From JAFDZV01 sp966128725 (lineage in GTDB: Bacteria > Bacteroidota > Ignavibacteria > OLB7): DNA of 27,812 bases. Below are positions 1 to 10,300 of this stretch, piece after piece. The notes beneath the pieces are model-generated. The model saw only the letters and a list, made by a program, of their open reading frames with translations, was not told the origin of the DNA and searched no databases. The position numbers and the translations under genes are program-made. The stretch covers positions 1 to 27,812 of the forward strand of contig CBHYLN010000067.1 of the NCBI GenBank assembly GCA_966128725.1, given 5' to 3'. Numbering within the stretch: the first letter of the stretch is position 1; each line of letters begins with the position of its first letter.

Positions 1-2
1 CG

Positions 3-656
3 CCCACGATGACGTTGGTGGACAACAGCGGCGCCGATGTGCGCTACACGTGGGATGCGGCGCCGGGCCTTGCGGTACAGGGGTATCTGGCAATCCTTGC
101 GCAGACCGAGGGCGCCGTCTGGACCGCCAGCACCGACGCGGCAACGCTTACAACCACGTTCAACCAGGGCCTGACGCCCAACGGCTCATACACGGCGGTG
201 GTGCGCGCCTCCAACAGCGATGACGTTGTGCTGGGGCCGCCCAGCCAGGTTCTTGCGCCCATCACCACGTCGCCGGCCGGCCCCACGGTGGGCACCACCG
301 GAACGCAGACGCAGATTGGATGGGCGATCGACGCAAACCCGAGCGTAACGGGCTACGTGGCCGAGCTGTTCGCCGGCGGCGCAAGCCAGGGCACGCAGCC
401 GGTTGCCGCCCCGCCGGCGGCCTATCCGGGCGCGCTTGTGGCCGGCGTGGTATACACCGGCACGGTGCGCAGCGCCGGCGACATGTTGCTGGGCCCGTGG
501 ACGTCGCCGGCCATCGGGCCGTTCGCGGCCAATGCGGCGATCGCCTACGATGCCTTCGGGCGCGCTACCGGCATCACCTGGAACGCGACGGACACCATCG
601 CCTATACCTACGACACCGCCGGCAACATCACCGCGGCCGAGGCCAGCGGAAGCTGA
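3..656 (+). CDS. C-terminal part of a fibronectin-III / YD-repeat protein (5' end outside window)
   Basis: The frame is open to the left edge, so this is the last ~218 residues of a longer protein; the ATG at position 9 lies inside it and is probably not the start. Two beta-sandwich repeats of fibronectin-III type are visible, at about residues 10-90 and 95-175. Both have the alternating pattern with Tyr-x-Ala/Gly-x-Val-Arg near the end of each unit. They are followed by one YD-type unit (YDAFGR ... YTYDTAGN) right before the stop. The same module types appear in the next gene, so this is the first of three related same-strand genes. It has no RHS core and no toxin-like C-terminus. Ending directly after one YD unit is odd and could mean truncation. 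The surface-adhesin or RHS-like role is inferred from modules only. Confidence 0.75.
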   Translation, partial: PTMTLVDNSGADVRYTWDAAPGLAVQGYLAILAQTEGAVWTASTDAATLTTTFNQGLTPNGSYTAVVRASNSDDVVLGPPSQVLAPITTSPAGPTVGTTGTQTQIGWAIDANPSVTGYVAELFAGGASQGTQPVAAPPAAYPGALVAGVVYTGTVRSAGDMLLGPWTSPAIGPFAANAAIAYDAFGRATGITWNATDTIAYTYDTAGNITAAEASGS

Positions 657-775
657 GCGCGCGGTATCCGCACGGCCGGCGGCCCCGGGGCAGGCCGGCG
701 AACACAGGCGCCACGGCGGCGCGGCACGATGCCCATCAACGAATTACTTGCGCGCCAACGCGGCGCCCTGCACAT

Positions 776-780
776 GGAGA
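776..780 (+). promoter_or_regulatory. Shine-Dalgarno site that decides the start of the 2173-aa RHS protein
   Basis: GGAGA lies 5 bases before the ATG at 786. Two earlier in-frame ATGs (729 and 774) have no comparable purine-rich site in front of them, so 786 is the best-supported start. Confidence 0.6.
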
Positions 781-785
781 GCACG

Positions 786-3700
786 ATGCAACAGGAATCG
801 GCGGCCGCGCCAACCCTTACACTTTTGTTCACCAGCGACCAGGCTGGCGCCGGGACGGTTCTCTCGTTCGGTGGCACGGGCTCGGTAAGCCAGGCCTCGA
901 TGGCCGCGTTCCCAACGGGCGGCTTCACCGCGACGTGCTGGTTTCAGACAACCGACAGCTCGGCCGCGGCGGTGCTGTGGGCCTACGGCACCGACGATGC
1001 CCACCGCCTGCGGCTGGAGAACCCGGGAAACCTGACAATCGGCTACGGCGCCAGCAGCAGCACCGGCGGAACGGGTGTGGCCATCAACGACGGCCAGCCG
1101 CATTACGTGGCGCTCAGCATCTTTCCGGTGGGCGCCACCAACTACGGCGTGGCGCTGTACGTGGACGGGATGCCGGCATACATGGGGCTGGGCGCGCTTA
1201 CGTTCCCGGCCGGCGGTGGGCTTGCGCCCAACGGGACGCTGGTGCTGGGCCGGACCACGGTGAGCGGCGCGCAGGCCAGCCTGCAGGGCACCGCCAGCGA
1301 GTTCCGGTTGTGGAGCTCGGTGCGCACGCCGGCGCAGATCATGAACGACATGCAGGTGCGCGCCCCGCTGGATGGATCGGTGCCCACGATCCAATGGGCG
1401 CTTACCTCGCCGGCAACCTCGGGCACGGTGACCGCGCCGGCAACGTTCGTGGCCTCGAACACGCCGTATTTCCGATCGGAGAACCTTACCGCGGCCTGGA
1501 CCTCCGCCGGCGTCGGGGCAACGTACGAGCTGGAGATCCAGGCTACCGATGGCTCGTGGAGCCATACGTACACGGGGCTTACCACAACGTCGCAGGCGAT
1601 CACCGGCTACGCGATCAACGCCGAATACAGCGCCAGGGTGCGCGCCACGGTGGAGGGCACACCCGGCGACTGGAGCGCGCCGGCAACCGCGCGCACGCTG
1701 AATCTGGGGGCGATCAGCGCAACGCTTGCCAGCGCCAGCGCGACACAGCTTGAGGCGCAGTGGCCGCAGGTGGATCAGGCGCTGCAATACACGGTGACGC
1801 TGTACAGCAACGGAAGCGCAACGCCAAGCTCCAGCACGCCGCAGGCGGGCACCACGTACAACCTGATGACGCTGGCCGCCAGCAGCGACTGGTGGTACTG
1901 GTCGATACGGGCAAGCGCGGAAGGGGCGCTTGGGCCTGCCAACCCACAGGTTGCGCTTGTGGCCCCCACCCTTTCGTTCGGCTACTACAACGAGGGCACC
2001 ACGCCGCCGGCACTGGTGGCCAACTGGGCGCCGGTCGCCAACGCGCAGTACTACTATCTGGAGATCAACAAAACCAATGCGCCCACGGCAACCACGGCCG
2101 TTGTGCTGGCGGGCAACGTTACGTCGTACACGATCACGGCCGGCCTGGCGGCGGGCGACACGTACACCGCACGGGTGCGCGCGATCGGCATCGGGACGGT
2201 GGGCCAGTGGTCGGCCGTGGTGACGGTGGTGATCCACGACCTGGTGGCCCCGACAATCGTGAACACATCGTCCGACGGCGCGGCCCACACCATCACGTTC
2301 GGCTGGGTGTACGATGCCGGCGCGCTGGCGACCACATACGCCACGCAACTGTACCCGTACGGCTCGGCAACGCTGCTGGACGCCGACCCCAACAGCCCGA
2401 ACCCGAAGACGTTCACCAACGCGGCCATTGTGGACGGGACCAACTTCCAGGTGCGCGTGCAGGCGCGGGCGGATAACTCGTACGGGCGGTGGTCGGCGCT
2501 GACCACCGTGGCCGTGGGCGTACCGCCGCAGGTGACCGGCGTGCAGGCCACGGCCGATACGTCGGGCAACATCACCGCAACGTGGGCCACGAGCAATCAG
2601 CCGGCGGGGGTAACGTATTCGATTTCGTTGACCGGCAACGGGCTGAACATCCAGCACACGGGCCTGGCCGGCCCACCCTACACCTTTGCCGACAGCGACA
2701 CCCACGTTGAAAGCGGCAAGACGTACACCGTAAGCGTGTGGGCGGTGAAAGGCGGGCAAAGCGGGCTGCCGGGCACGGCCAATGTTACGATTGGCTCGAT
2801 CACACCGGTCCCCCCGAACGACCAGAACAACTCGCACCACGTAAGCGATCCGGTAAGCGTTGCCAACGGCATGTATCAATACGCCAATACCGACTTGCAG
2901 CTTGCGGGGATTTTCCCGTTGGTGCTCACCACGTCGTACAGCACGGCCACGCCCAGCTCCGCCGAAAGCGGCTACTACACGGGCAAGCCGTTGGGCGAAC
3001 GCTGGAATCACTCGTACAACTCGCGCATCGCACGCAACGGCGCCAATACGGAGTTGTACGTGTTGTGGGGTTCCGGCCGTACCGACACGTTCCTTATCCC
3101 ATCGTCGATCACCGGAACGTACCAGCCCAAGGGCATCCCCACCGGCACCACGTTGACGGTGGCCCCCGACCTTACGATCACCGTGGTGACGAAGGACCAG
3201 ATGGCCTACACGTTCACGTACGCCGGGCAGCTTACGGCGATCTACTCCTCGGTTGGCAACCGGCAGAACCTGGCGTACAACGGCTCCGGCCAGTTGCAGC
3301 GCGTGACGGACGTGGCCACGGGACGGTACATCGATTTTGCCTACAACGGCAGCGGCTACCTGCGAACCGCCACGGACAACTCCGGGCGCCAGGTGCAGTT
3401 CACCGTGACATCCGGCAACCTGGTTTCGGTGATCGATGTAAACGGCAACCCGCGCACGTTTGCGTACACCGGAGCGTCGCTTATCGAGACCATCACCGAC
3501 CAGAACGGCCAGCCGATGCTGAAGAATCGATTCCAGGATGGCCGCGTGGTGTTTCAGCAGAACGCACGGGCGCTGGTTGCGGGCGAATCGTGGGGAACCA
3601 CGCTGGCCTACCGCGAAACCACGGCAAACGGCATCGCGATGATGGAGACCACCGTTACCGACCCCGAGGGCAACGTCACGGTGTACACTTCGGTGCTGGC

Positions 3701-6700
3701 CAACGGCAACACCGTAAGCGAGAAGGCCACGCTGGCCGGGGGCCGCATGCGGCTTACGACCTCGGCATACGACGGGTTCAACAACCTGACCTCGCGAACG
3801 GTGTACGAGGGTCCGGTTGCGGGCTACGTAAGCGGGACGGGCAACACAACGCGGTTCACCTACGACGCCAACAACAATCCGGCCACCAGCACGAACCCCG
3901 CCGGGCAGGTTGAGACGTTCCTGTACGACAGCCAGAACAACCTGCGCCAGTACACCGACATACTGGGCAATTCGCAGACGTGGCTGTACACCGGCACGGG
4001 TTTCGCCGGCAACCTGCTGCGCGGCGGCACGGACATGCTGGGCCGCGCCATGGCGATCACGTATAAAAGCGGCAGCATCGCCGGCCTGTACGAAACCATC
4101 GTGGATGTGCTGGGCAACACCACGCGATTTGCCTGGAGCGGCGCCGATCTGCAGCAGACCACCAACCCGCTTGGCGGCATCACGGCAATGCAGGTTGACG
4201 CGATAGGGCGCGTTACGCAGATCCAGTTGAAAGCCGCCAACGGCACGCTGCTCCAGACGATGGGGCTTGCCTACAGCGCATCGAGCGAGGTAACCCAGAG
4301 CACGGTGCAGGTGCCGGGCCAGGCGGCGAACAAGGCGTTTGCAACCGCGTACAACTACGACGGCAACGGCAACATGCTGGGCCTTACCGACGCGGCCGGC
4401 GCGGCGTTCACCTACGGCTACAACCCGAACAATCTGCTTATCACCGCCACGTGCCCACCGTTCAGGGGTGTAAACCGTGTCACCACCTACGCCTACAACA
4501 AGCTGGATGCGCTTACGGCGATGACGCTGGCGGTTGGGGTAACGGAGTTGTACGGCGTGAACCAGTTCGGCGAGCTGGTGGGATATACCGACCCCAACGG
4601 CAACAGCTACACGATCGATCGCGAGATGCTGATATCCGGCGCCGGGCCGTATTCGTTGCGGACCACGCTGACGTATCCCGAGCTGGCCAGCGCGCCCGCC
4701 ACGCCCTACACGGAGATCACGAACATGAACGCGGCCGGAACGCTTACCGGCAGGACGGATCGCAACGGCAATACAACCACGTACGCCTACGGCACACGCG
4801 CGGTTGGCGGGCACACAAATCTGCTTGTGACCACAACGCTCCCCCCCGCCATGCCGGGCGATACCGCGCTTGCGACGGTGACCGAGCTGGACCCCCTGGG
4901 CCGCATGGTATCGTTTACCAACGCGGCCGGCGCGATCACAACGATCACGTACGCGGTGGTGGCCGACCCAACCAGCGGCACCAATCAGGAGGTTGTTACC
5001 ACCACCGATCCGATGGGCAACCTGGCGATCGCCACACGCGACGCGCTGGGCCGCGTGGTGAAGCAATGGTGGGGCAAGGGCACAGTGTATCAGCAGCGCG
5101 AGCTGGCCTACGACATGCTGAACAGGATTGTGGCCTGCACGGAGGGGGACGGCATCACCAGCGCCACAACCACATGTGTGTACGGTTACGATGCGGCAAC
5201 CAACACGGTAACCGCCGCGATCGGACGGCCGGGGGATGCCGCGTCCACATCGATACTGCGCTACGACGGCCTGGGCAGGCTTGCCGCGCAGACCGACGCG
5301 GTGGGCAACCAGATGCAGTATGCCTACGCGCCGTGGTCGGCGCTGGCCGGGATCACCAACGGCGACGCAACAACCATCGCGTACAACTACGACGCCGCGG
5401 GCAGGTTCTTCCAGATTACGCTGCCACCAACCGGCACGCCGCCCACCCCGGGCACGATCACGCATGAGCTGGACGCCAACGGCAACCGCATCCAGACCTA
5501 CCGCGATGGCGTTGCCACCATCGTGCGGACGTTCGACACATGGAACCGCATGCTTACGCGCACGGGCAACGGCGCAACCGTGGGTTATGCGTATACGCCC
5601 GTTGACCTTGTGAGCGCGCTTACCTATCCGGACGGCAAGCAGGTTGCGTATGCGTACAACGCGCTGGGGCAGTTGAGCACCGTTACCGATTGGGCCAGCC
5701 GCGCAACGCGTTATGCGTACCGCGCCAGCGGCATGCTGCAGGGGATCACCAACGCAAACGGCACGGCGGCCAGCTTCGCGTTCAACGCGGCCGATCAGTT
5801 GACCGGCATCACGCAGATGGCCGGCGCAACGATCATCGCGCAATCGAGCTACACGCTGGACGCGCTTGGCAACCGGATAGCAACGGCGGAGATTTCCCCG
5901 CTTCCCTTTGCCCTTGCGCCGGCATCCGGCACCGCGACGTATAACGGCGCCAACCAGATGACCATGCTTGACGGCACGGCACTTAGCTCCAACGCAAACG
6001 GCAACCTGAACGGGCTGCCGATCGGCGGGGTTATGCAGAACGCGGCGTACGACTGGTTCCAGCAACTGGCGGCGTTCGGCGCCGACACGTATGCCTACGA
6101 CGAGGACGGCCTGCGCACGCAGAGCACGATAGCCGGCACAACGCGCAACTACGTTCACGATATCAACAACTACCAGGCGCCGTGGCAGCAGATTGCATCC
6201 TCCGCCACCAGCATAAACGGCGCGACGATGGCCGGGCTGGTTGTGGGCGGGCAGGGGCAACTGCCGCTGATTGGCGCGAACACGGCCGCAACCCCGATGA
6301 ACAGCGCGCTGGATCGTGTGCTTGCCATTACCGACGCGGCGGGCGCCGTTGTGCAGCGCTACGTGTACGGGCTTGGGCTGATCGGCGCCGAGCAGAACGG
6401 CACGTTCGCCACGTTCCATTTCGACAGCCGTGGCAGCACGATCGCCACCACCAACGAGGCCGGCGCGATTGTTGACCGCTACGCATACGGTCCGTACGGC
6501 GCGGTGATCGCCTCGCTGGTCTCCGGGCAGGGCACGCCGTTCATGTACAACGGGCGCGACGGCGTCATCAACGACGGCAACGGCCTGCTGTACATGCGCG
6601 CGCGGAACTACGCGCCTTCGGCCGCGCGATTCCTGCAACGCGACTATCTGTTCGGGAACATCAACGCACCGCAGACACTGAACCGCTACAGCTATGTGGT

Positions 6701-7307
6701 GGGCAACCCGATCGCCAACATCGACCCACTGGGCCTGCACGGCGTGCGCGACGCGCTGATCGCGCTTGGCTCGGTGGCGGCGGCCGGCGCGGCGGGCGCG
6801 GCCATCTACTTTGGCCTGCCCTACATCGGCGCCGGGCTGGCCGGCCTGGGCGCCGGGTTGGTGAACCTTGGCAACGCGATGGTAATGGCGGCCGGGAATT
6901 TTTACGGCGCGGGCGGCAACCTGACCGTCGCACGAGGCATCGGCAATACCGGCATACAGCTCAGCCGCCTGGGGCAGGCCATGCAGCGCGGCGGGCAATA
7001 CCTGCAAACGCTGCGGCCGCCGGCCGGCTACCAGCCGGTGCCGGTGGTGGAAATCGAGATGACGGAGATTCCAGCGGCCGCGAACGAGCTTTCGATAAGC
7101 AGCAGCGAGCTCTCGGTTACAAGCGAGGAATCCGCGTCGCTGCTGAGCGAATCGTCCGAGTTGTCGTCCAGTTCGAGCAGCGAGATCCAGATGGAGACGC
7201 TTTCGTCATCCCGCGGCACGGGCGGCACCAGCGAGACATGGGGCACCAGCCAGAACAATACGAACGTCCTGCGCTACCGGGGGCGCGGCCCAAATCCGAA
7301 CGCGTAA
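786..7307 (+). CDS. Giant LamG / FnIII / RHS-repeat protein (2173 aa)
   Basis: Modules in order: a LamG/concanavalin-like domain (about residues 10-200), five fibronectin-III-like units (about 210-675), a DUF6531-like entry beginning DPVSVANG (about 688-760), then many YD repeats (Tyr-x-Tyr-Asp-x-x-Gly-Arg/Asn) up to an RHS core ending at about 1984. The core ends NPIANIDPLGL, matching the P-x4-D-P-x-G-L junction where RHS proteins cut themselves (Asp1980). The tail after it (about 190 residues) has Gly/Ala-rich hydrophobic segments (about 1986-2045), then a Ser/Glu-rich stretch (about 2101-2143); I recognise no known toxin fold there. No signal peptide or T9SS sorting domain is visible, so the export route is unclear. 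Family knowledge: RHS shells encapsulate a C-terminal effector. Inference: surface or contact-dependent effector, or adhesin. The next RHS gene begins 47 bases downstream, suggesting co-transcription. Confidence 0.9.
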   Translation: MQQESAAAPTLTLLFTSDQAGAGTVLSFGGTGSVSQASMAAFPTGGFTATCWFQTTDSSAAAVLWAYGTDDAHRLRLENPGNLTIGYGASSSTGGTGVAINDGQPHYVALSIFPVGATNYGVALYVDGMPAYMGLGALTFPAGGGLAPNGTLVLGRTTVSGAQASLQGTASEFRLWSSVRTPAQIMNDMQVRAPLDGSVPTIQWALTSPATSGTVTAPATFVASNTPYFRSENLTAAWTSAGVGATYELEIQATDGSWSHTYTGLTTTSQAITGYAINAEYSARVRATVEGTPGDWSAPATARTLNLGAISATLASASATQLEAQWPQVDQALQYTVTLYSNGSATPSSSTPQAGTTYNLMTLAASSDWWYWSIRASAEGALGPANPQVALVAPTLSFGYYNEGTTPPALVANWAPVANAQYYYLEINKTNAPTATTAVVLAGNVTSYTITAGLAAGDTYTARVRAIGIGTVGQWSAVVTVVIHDLVAPTIVNTSSDGAAHTITFGWVYDAGALATTYATQLYPYGSATLLDADPNSPNPKTFTNAAIVDGTNFQVRVQARADNSYGRWSALTTVAVGVPPQVTGVQATADTSGNITATWATSNQPAGVTYSISLTGNGLNIQHTGLAGPPYTFADSDTHVESGKTYTVSVWAVKGGQSGLPGTANVTIGSITPVPPNDQNNSHHVSDPVSVANGMYQYANTDLQLAGIFPLVLTTSYSTATPSSAESGYYTGKPLGERWNHSYNSRIARNGANTELYVLWGSGRTDTFLIPSSITGTYQPKGIPTGTTLTVAPDLTITVVTKDQMAYTFTYAGQLTAIYSSVGNRQNLAYNGSGQLQRVTDVATGRYIDFAYNGSGYLRTATDNSGRQVQFTVTSGNLVSVIDVNGNPRTFAYTGASLIETITDQNGQPMLKNRFQDGRVVFQQNARALVAGESWGTTLAYRETTANGIAMMETTVTDPEGNVTVYTSVLANGNTVSEKATLAGGRMRLTTSAYDGFNNLTSRTVYEGPVAGYVSGTGNTTRFTYDANNNPATSTNPAGQVETFLYDSQNNLRQYTDILGNSQTWLYTGTGFAGNLLRGGTDMLGRAMAITYKSGSIAGLYETIVDVLGNTTRFAWSGADLQQTTNPLGGITAMQVDAIGRVTQIQLKAANGTLLQTMGLAYSASSEVTQSTVQVPGQAANKAFATAYNYDGNGNMLGLTDAAGAAFTYGYNPNNLLITATCPPFRGVNRVTTYAYNKLDALTAMTLAVGVTELYGVNQFGELVGYTDPNGNSYTIDREMLISGAGPYSLRTTLTYPELASAPATPYTEITNMNAAGTLTGRTDRNGNTTTYAYGTRAVGGHTNLLVTTTLPPAMPGDTALATVTELDPLGRMVSFTNAAGAITTITYAVVADPTSGTNQEVVTTTDPMGNLAIATRDALGRVVKQWWGKGTVYQQRELAYDMLNRIVACTEGDGITSATTTCVYGYDAATNTVTAAIGRPGDAASTSILRYDGLGRLAAQTDAVGNQMQYAYAPWSALAGITNGDATTIAYNYDAAGRFFQITLPPTGTPPTPGTITHELDANGNRIQTYRDGVATIVRTFDTWNRMLTRTGNGATVGYAYTPVDLVSALTYPDGKQVAYAYNALGQLSTVTDWASRATRYAYRASGMLQGITNANGTAASFAFNAADQLTGITQMAGATIIAQSSYTLDALGNRIATAEISPLPFALAPASGTATYNGANQMTMLDGTALSSNANGNLNGLPIGGVMQNAAYDWFQQLAAFGADTYAYDEDGLRTQSTIAGTTRNYVHDINNYQAPWQQIASSATSINGATMAGLVVGGQGQLPLIGANTAATPMNSALDRVLAITDAAGAVVQRYVYGLGLIGAEQNGTFATFHFDSRGSTIATTNEAGAIVDRYAYGPYGAVIASLVSGQGTPFMYNGRDGVINDGNGLLYMRARNYAPSAARFLQRDYLFGNINAPQTLNRYSYVVGNPIANIDPLGLHGVRDALIALGSVAAAGAAGAAIYFGLPYIGAGLAGLGAGLVNLGNAMVMAAGNFYGAGGNLTVARGIGNTGIQLSRLGQAMQRGGQYLQTLRPPAGYQPVPVVEIEMTEIPAAANELSISSSELSVTSEESASLLSESSELSSSSSSEIQMETLSSSRGTGGTSETWGTSQNNTNVLRYRGRGPNPNA

Positions 7308-7354
7308 TAACAACGATGCACCGAACGATCCGATCCATTACCGGAGCCTGACCG

Positions 7355-10300
7355 ATGCTCAGCACAACTGTACTTACCGACGCCGTGGGCCTGTATTCGG
7401 GCCAGGCAGGCTTCACCCTGCCGTTGATCACGATCCCCGGCCGCAACGGCCTGGATGTGAACGTGGCGATCGCCTACGGCGGCAACGTTGCCCTGCAGGC
7501 CACAACGTGGAATCGCACAGCGCCAACGGGCATACTGGGGCTGGGATGGTTGCTGGCCAACGAGGGCATCAGCGCGCCAACCGGCCAGTACGTTGCCCCG
7601 GGCGAACGCGCCTTTACGTTTATCGGCGGCAGCAACGGCGGCCCGCTGGTGGCAACCGGAACAGACGCCGCGGGGCGGCTGACGTTCGCGCTTGCCAACT
7701 ATGCGTTCTGGGCGATCACCTACGACCCCCTGCGCGAACGCTGGGAGATCGTGAAGGAGAACGGCGACACATGGATCTATGGCGACACCGACTCCGGGCG
7801 CGACACGGTGCAGTGGGGTGTTGCCTGGGGAAGCTGGCGCGGCAGCAGCAACCAGACCGTGGGGCAGGCGCGGATCGCCGTGGGCTGGAGCCTGAGCGAG
7901 ATCACCAACCGCTACGGCGACACCATCGTGTACAGCTACACGAACGTGGACGCGCCGGTGAGCGCGGCCAGCGGGCTGGCGTATACGCAGGCCTCGTACC
8001 TGGCGAGCATCACGGGCGTTGGCGGCGAGCGGGCGGTGTTCACCTACGGCGACAAGCAGAGCGTGGAGTACCAGGACCCGCACACCAATCCCCCACCGCC
8101 CGATCCGTACCAGGATCGGTTCGAGACGAAGTATCTGGCATCGATCGACATCACCTCGGCCGACGGCGAATCGCTTGGCGCGTTCGTGTTCCTGTACGGG
8201 CCATCGCCGGAGAACCCCACGTTCCTGGGCAGCGGGCAGTTGAGCAAGCGGCTGCTGCTGCAAATCCAGCGGACCTATCCCGGCGGCGACCGGATGCCCA
8301 ATCCAACGTTTGAATACTACACCACCAACGCCGCCGGCGCGCTGTACGGGGCGTTGAAGACGGCAACGCCGGCAACCGGCGGCACGGTGACGTACACCTA
8401 TGGCCAGGCAACGCCGGCGTGTTCGGCGCGCGACCTGGCGATCACCCCGCCAACGCTGCCCGGAACCACGTATTCGCTGCCCCGGTTCCATTTTGAGGAC
8501 GGGTACACGGTGGCCACGTGGCTGGCGACAACCGGCAGCACGTACGCGATGCAGGTGATGGCCTATACGTGGGACGGGCGATGGCTGGCCGCGAATCTGG
8601 GCACGGTACCGCTGGCAAACGCCGCCGCGTACGACACCACAACCGTGGCCACGGCATCCGAGCTGTTCGGCATTTATGTGCCCGGGCAAACCCATCTGTT
8701 TCATCGCAACGTTGCGCGCGCGGGCCAGTGGGTGCAGCCCTCGGCGGGCAGCAATACCTGGTTCTCGCCGCCCATCGACCAGGCAAGCGCCACGCAACTG
8801 GCCGCGGGCGCGGGTTACGTGGTGCTGCTGGATGCCACCGCGGGCACGCTGTACCGGTACGACTGGAACGGCACTGCCTGGGTTGACGCCGTGACATATG
8901 CGCTGAACGCCTCCGGCGCAAATGCGGTGTACGCCGTTGCGGCCTCCGGCACGGCCATCACGGCCGTTTCGGCGGCAACGGGCCAACCCAACGGCACGAT
9001 ACCGAACGCCTATCTGATGCAGCGCGGCGCCAGCGGCACGTGGGCCACGGCCGTGCGCGCGCTGAGCACGGTGCCCGGTCCGGTGACGGCGGTGGCGCTG
9101 TTCGCCGGCCAGGCGTTCTCGGTGCTGCGCGCGCGTTCGGTGCGCGGCAGCACGGCCCAGACCACCTACGGCGCGTTCTGGTGGGGGGCCAACGGCGCGC
9201 CGATACAGAACGCGGTCTGGGAAACCGCCGTGGCGACCTCGGCCACGGCCCCCGCCGATCCGGTGATCCGCGGAAGCCTTGTTGCCGTGGACCAGAAGAC
9301 ATGGCGATTCAACGGCCAGGGCTGGATCTACAAGGACATCGCCACGATCAACCCAACGGCCGGGCAGACCGTCGAGTTCATCTCGGTCGGGTTCGATCAG
9401 ATGCTGCGACGCATCCACACCAGCGGGGCCACGCCGTATACGTTCGATCTGGTGACGTACAACCCCGCAACCCAGCAATGGGGCGTGCCGGCCGGCATGA
9501 GCGGCACGGCGGCAACGGCGCTGTTTGCCTCAACCGCCTGCAACAGCGCTACCGTGCCAAGCAGCTATGTGATATATGAATCGGCCCTGTACGCGCAGAA
9601 CCCCGATGGCACCTGGGCCAGGGGCACGGACCTTGCGGGCGCGGCCAACGCAACCGACATCGCCAGCTTCCAACTGACGCCCACGTTCCTGGCGTATCAA
9701 ACCGGCTCCGGCACGGGGACGCAGGCAACGGTGGTGGCATTCCTGCACAACGGCACGGTGCAGCAGCCGCCCAGCGCCATATCGCTGGCATCCGAGCAGA
9801 TCTACATACCGGGCGCGCCGCCCTCGGCGCTGGTTGGCGCAACGGCGTTTGTTACCTACACGGGCACGTACGCAAGCGGCCCCACAACGCTGAAGCTGTA
9901 CCGGGCGGTGGGCTTTGGTGTGCAGGGCACGCAGACGCTGCCGGTGGTGACGCAGGCAACGGTGAACACGGGGTATCCGCAGCAGGCCGGCGTGAACGGT
10001 CCGGTGATCACCTCGTATGCCTACGAAAACCAGGCCGCAACGGCCGATTACTTCGGCATGATGCCGCAGTTCAACAAGGCGTCGTCGGTGGCGGGGACGT
10101 CCAACCCGGCCGTGGCGCCGAACGGCACGCAGGCCACGTATTTTTTCAACGGGCTTACGGGCACCGGCGCCGAAACCCCGCTGATGCCCTACCCAACCGA
10201 CGCCGCGCGCACAAACGCGCCCGACAACTACTCGCTGGCCAGGGGCACGGCCTATATCACAACCGCGCTGGACACAGCCGGCACAACCGTACGGCAGGCA

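Noticed and set aside
320..1753. A 477-aa plus-strand open frame overlapping the first two genes
   Set aside because: Arg/Gly/His-rich shadow frame crossing the real stop at 656 and the real start at 786.
744..7007. A 2087-aa open frame on the minus strand opposite the first large RHS gene
   Set aside because: It mirrors the codon bias of the plus-strand gene, reads as Arg/Gly/Ala/His-rich low-complexity sequence, and has no domain or ribosome site. The plus-strand frame has clear YD repeats.
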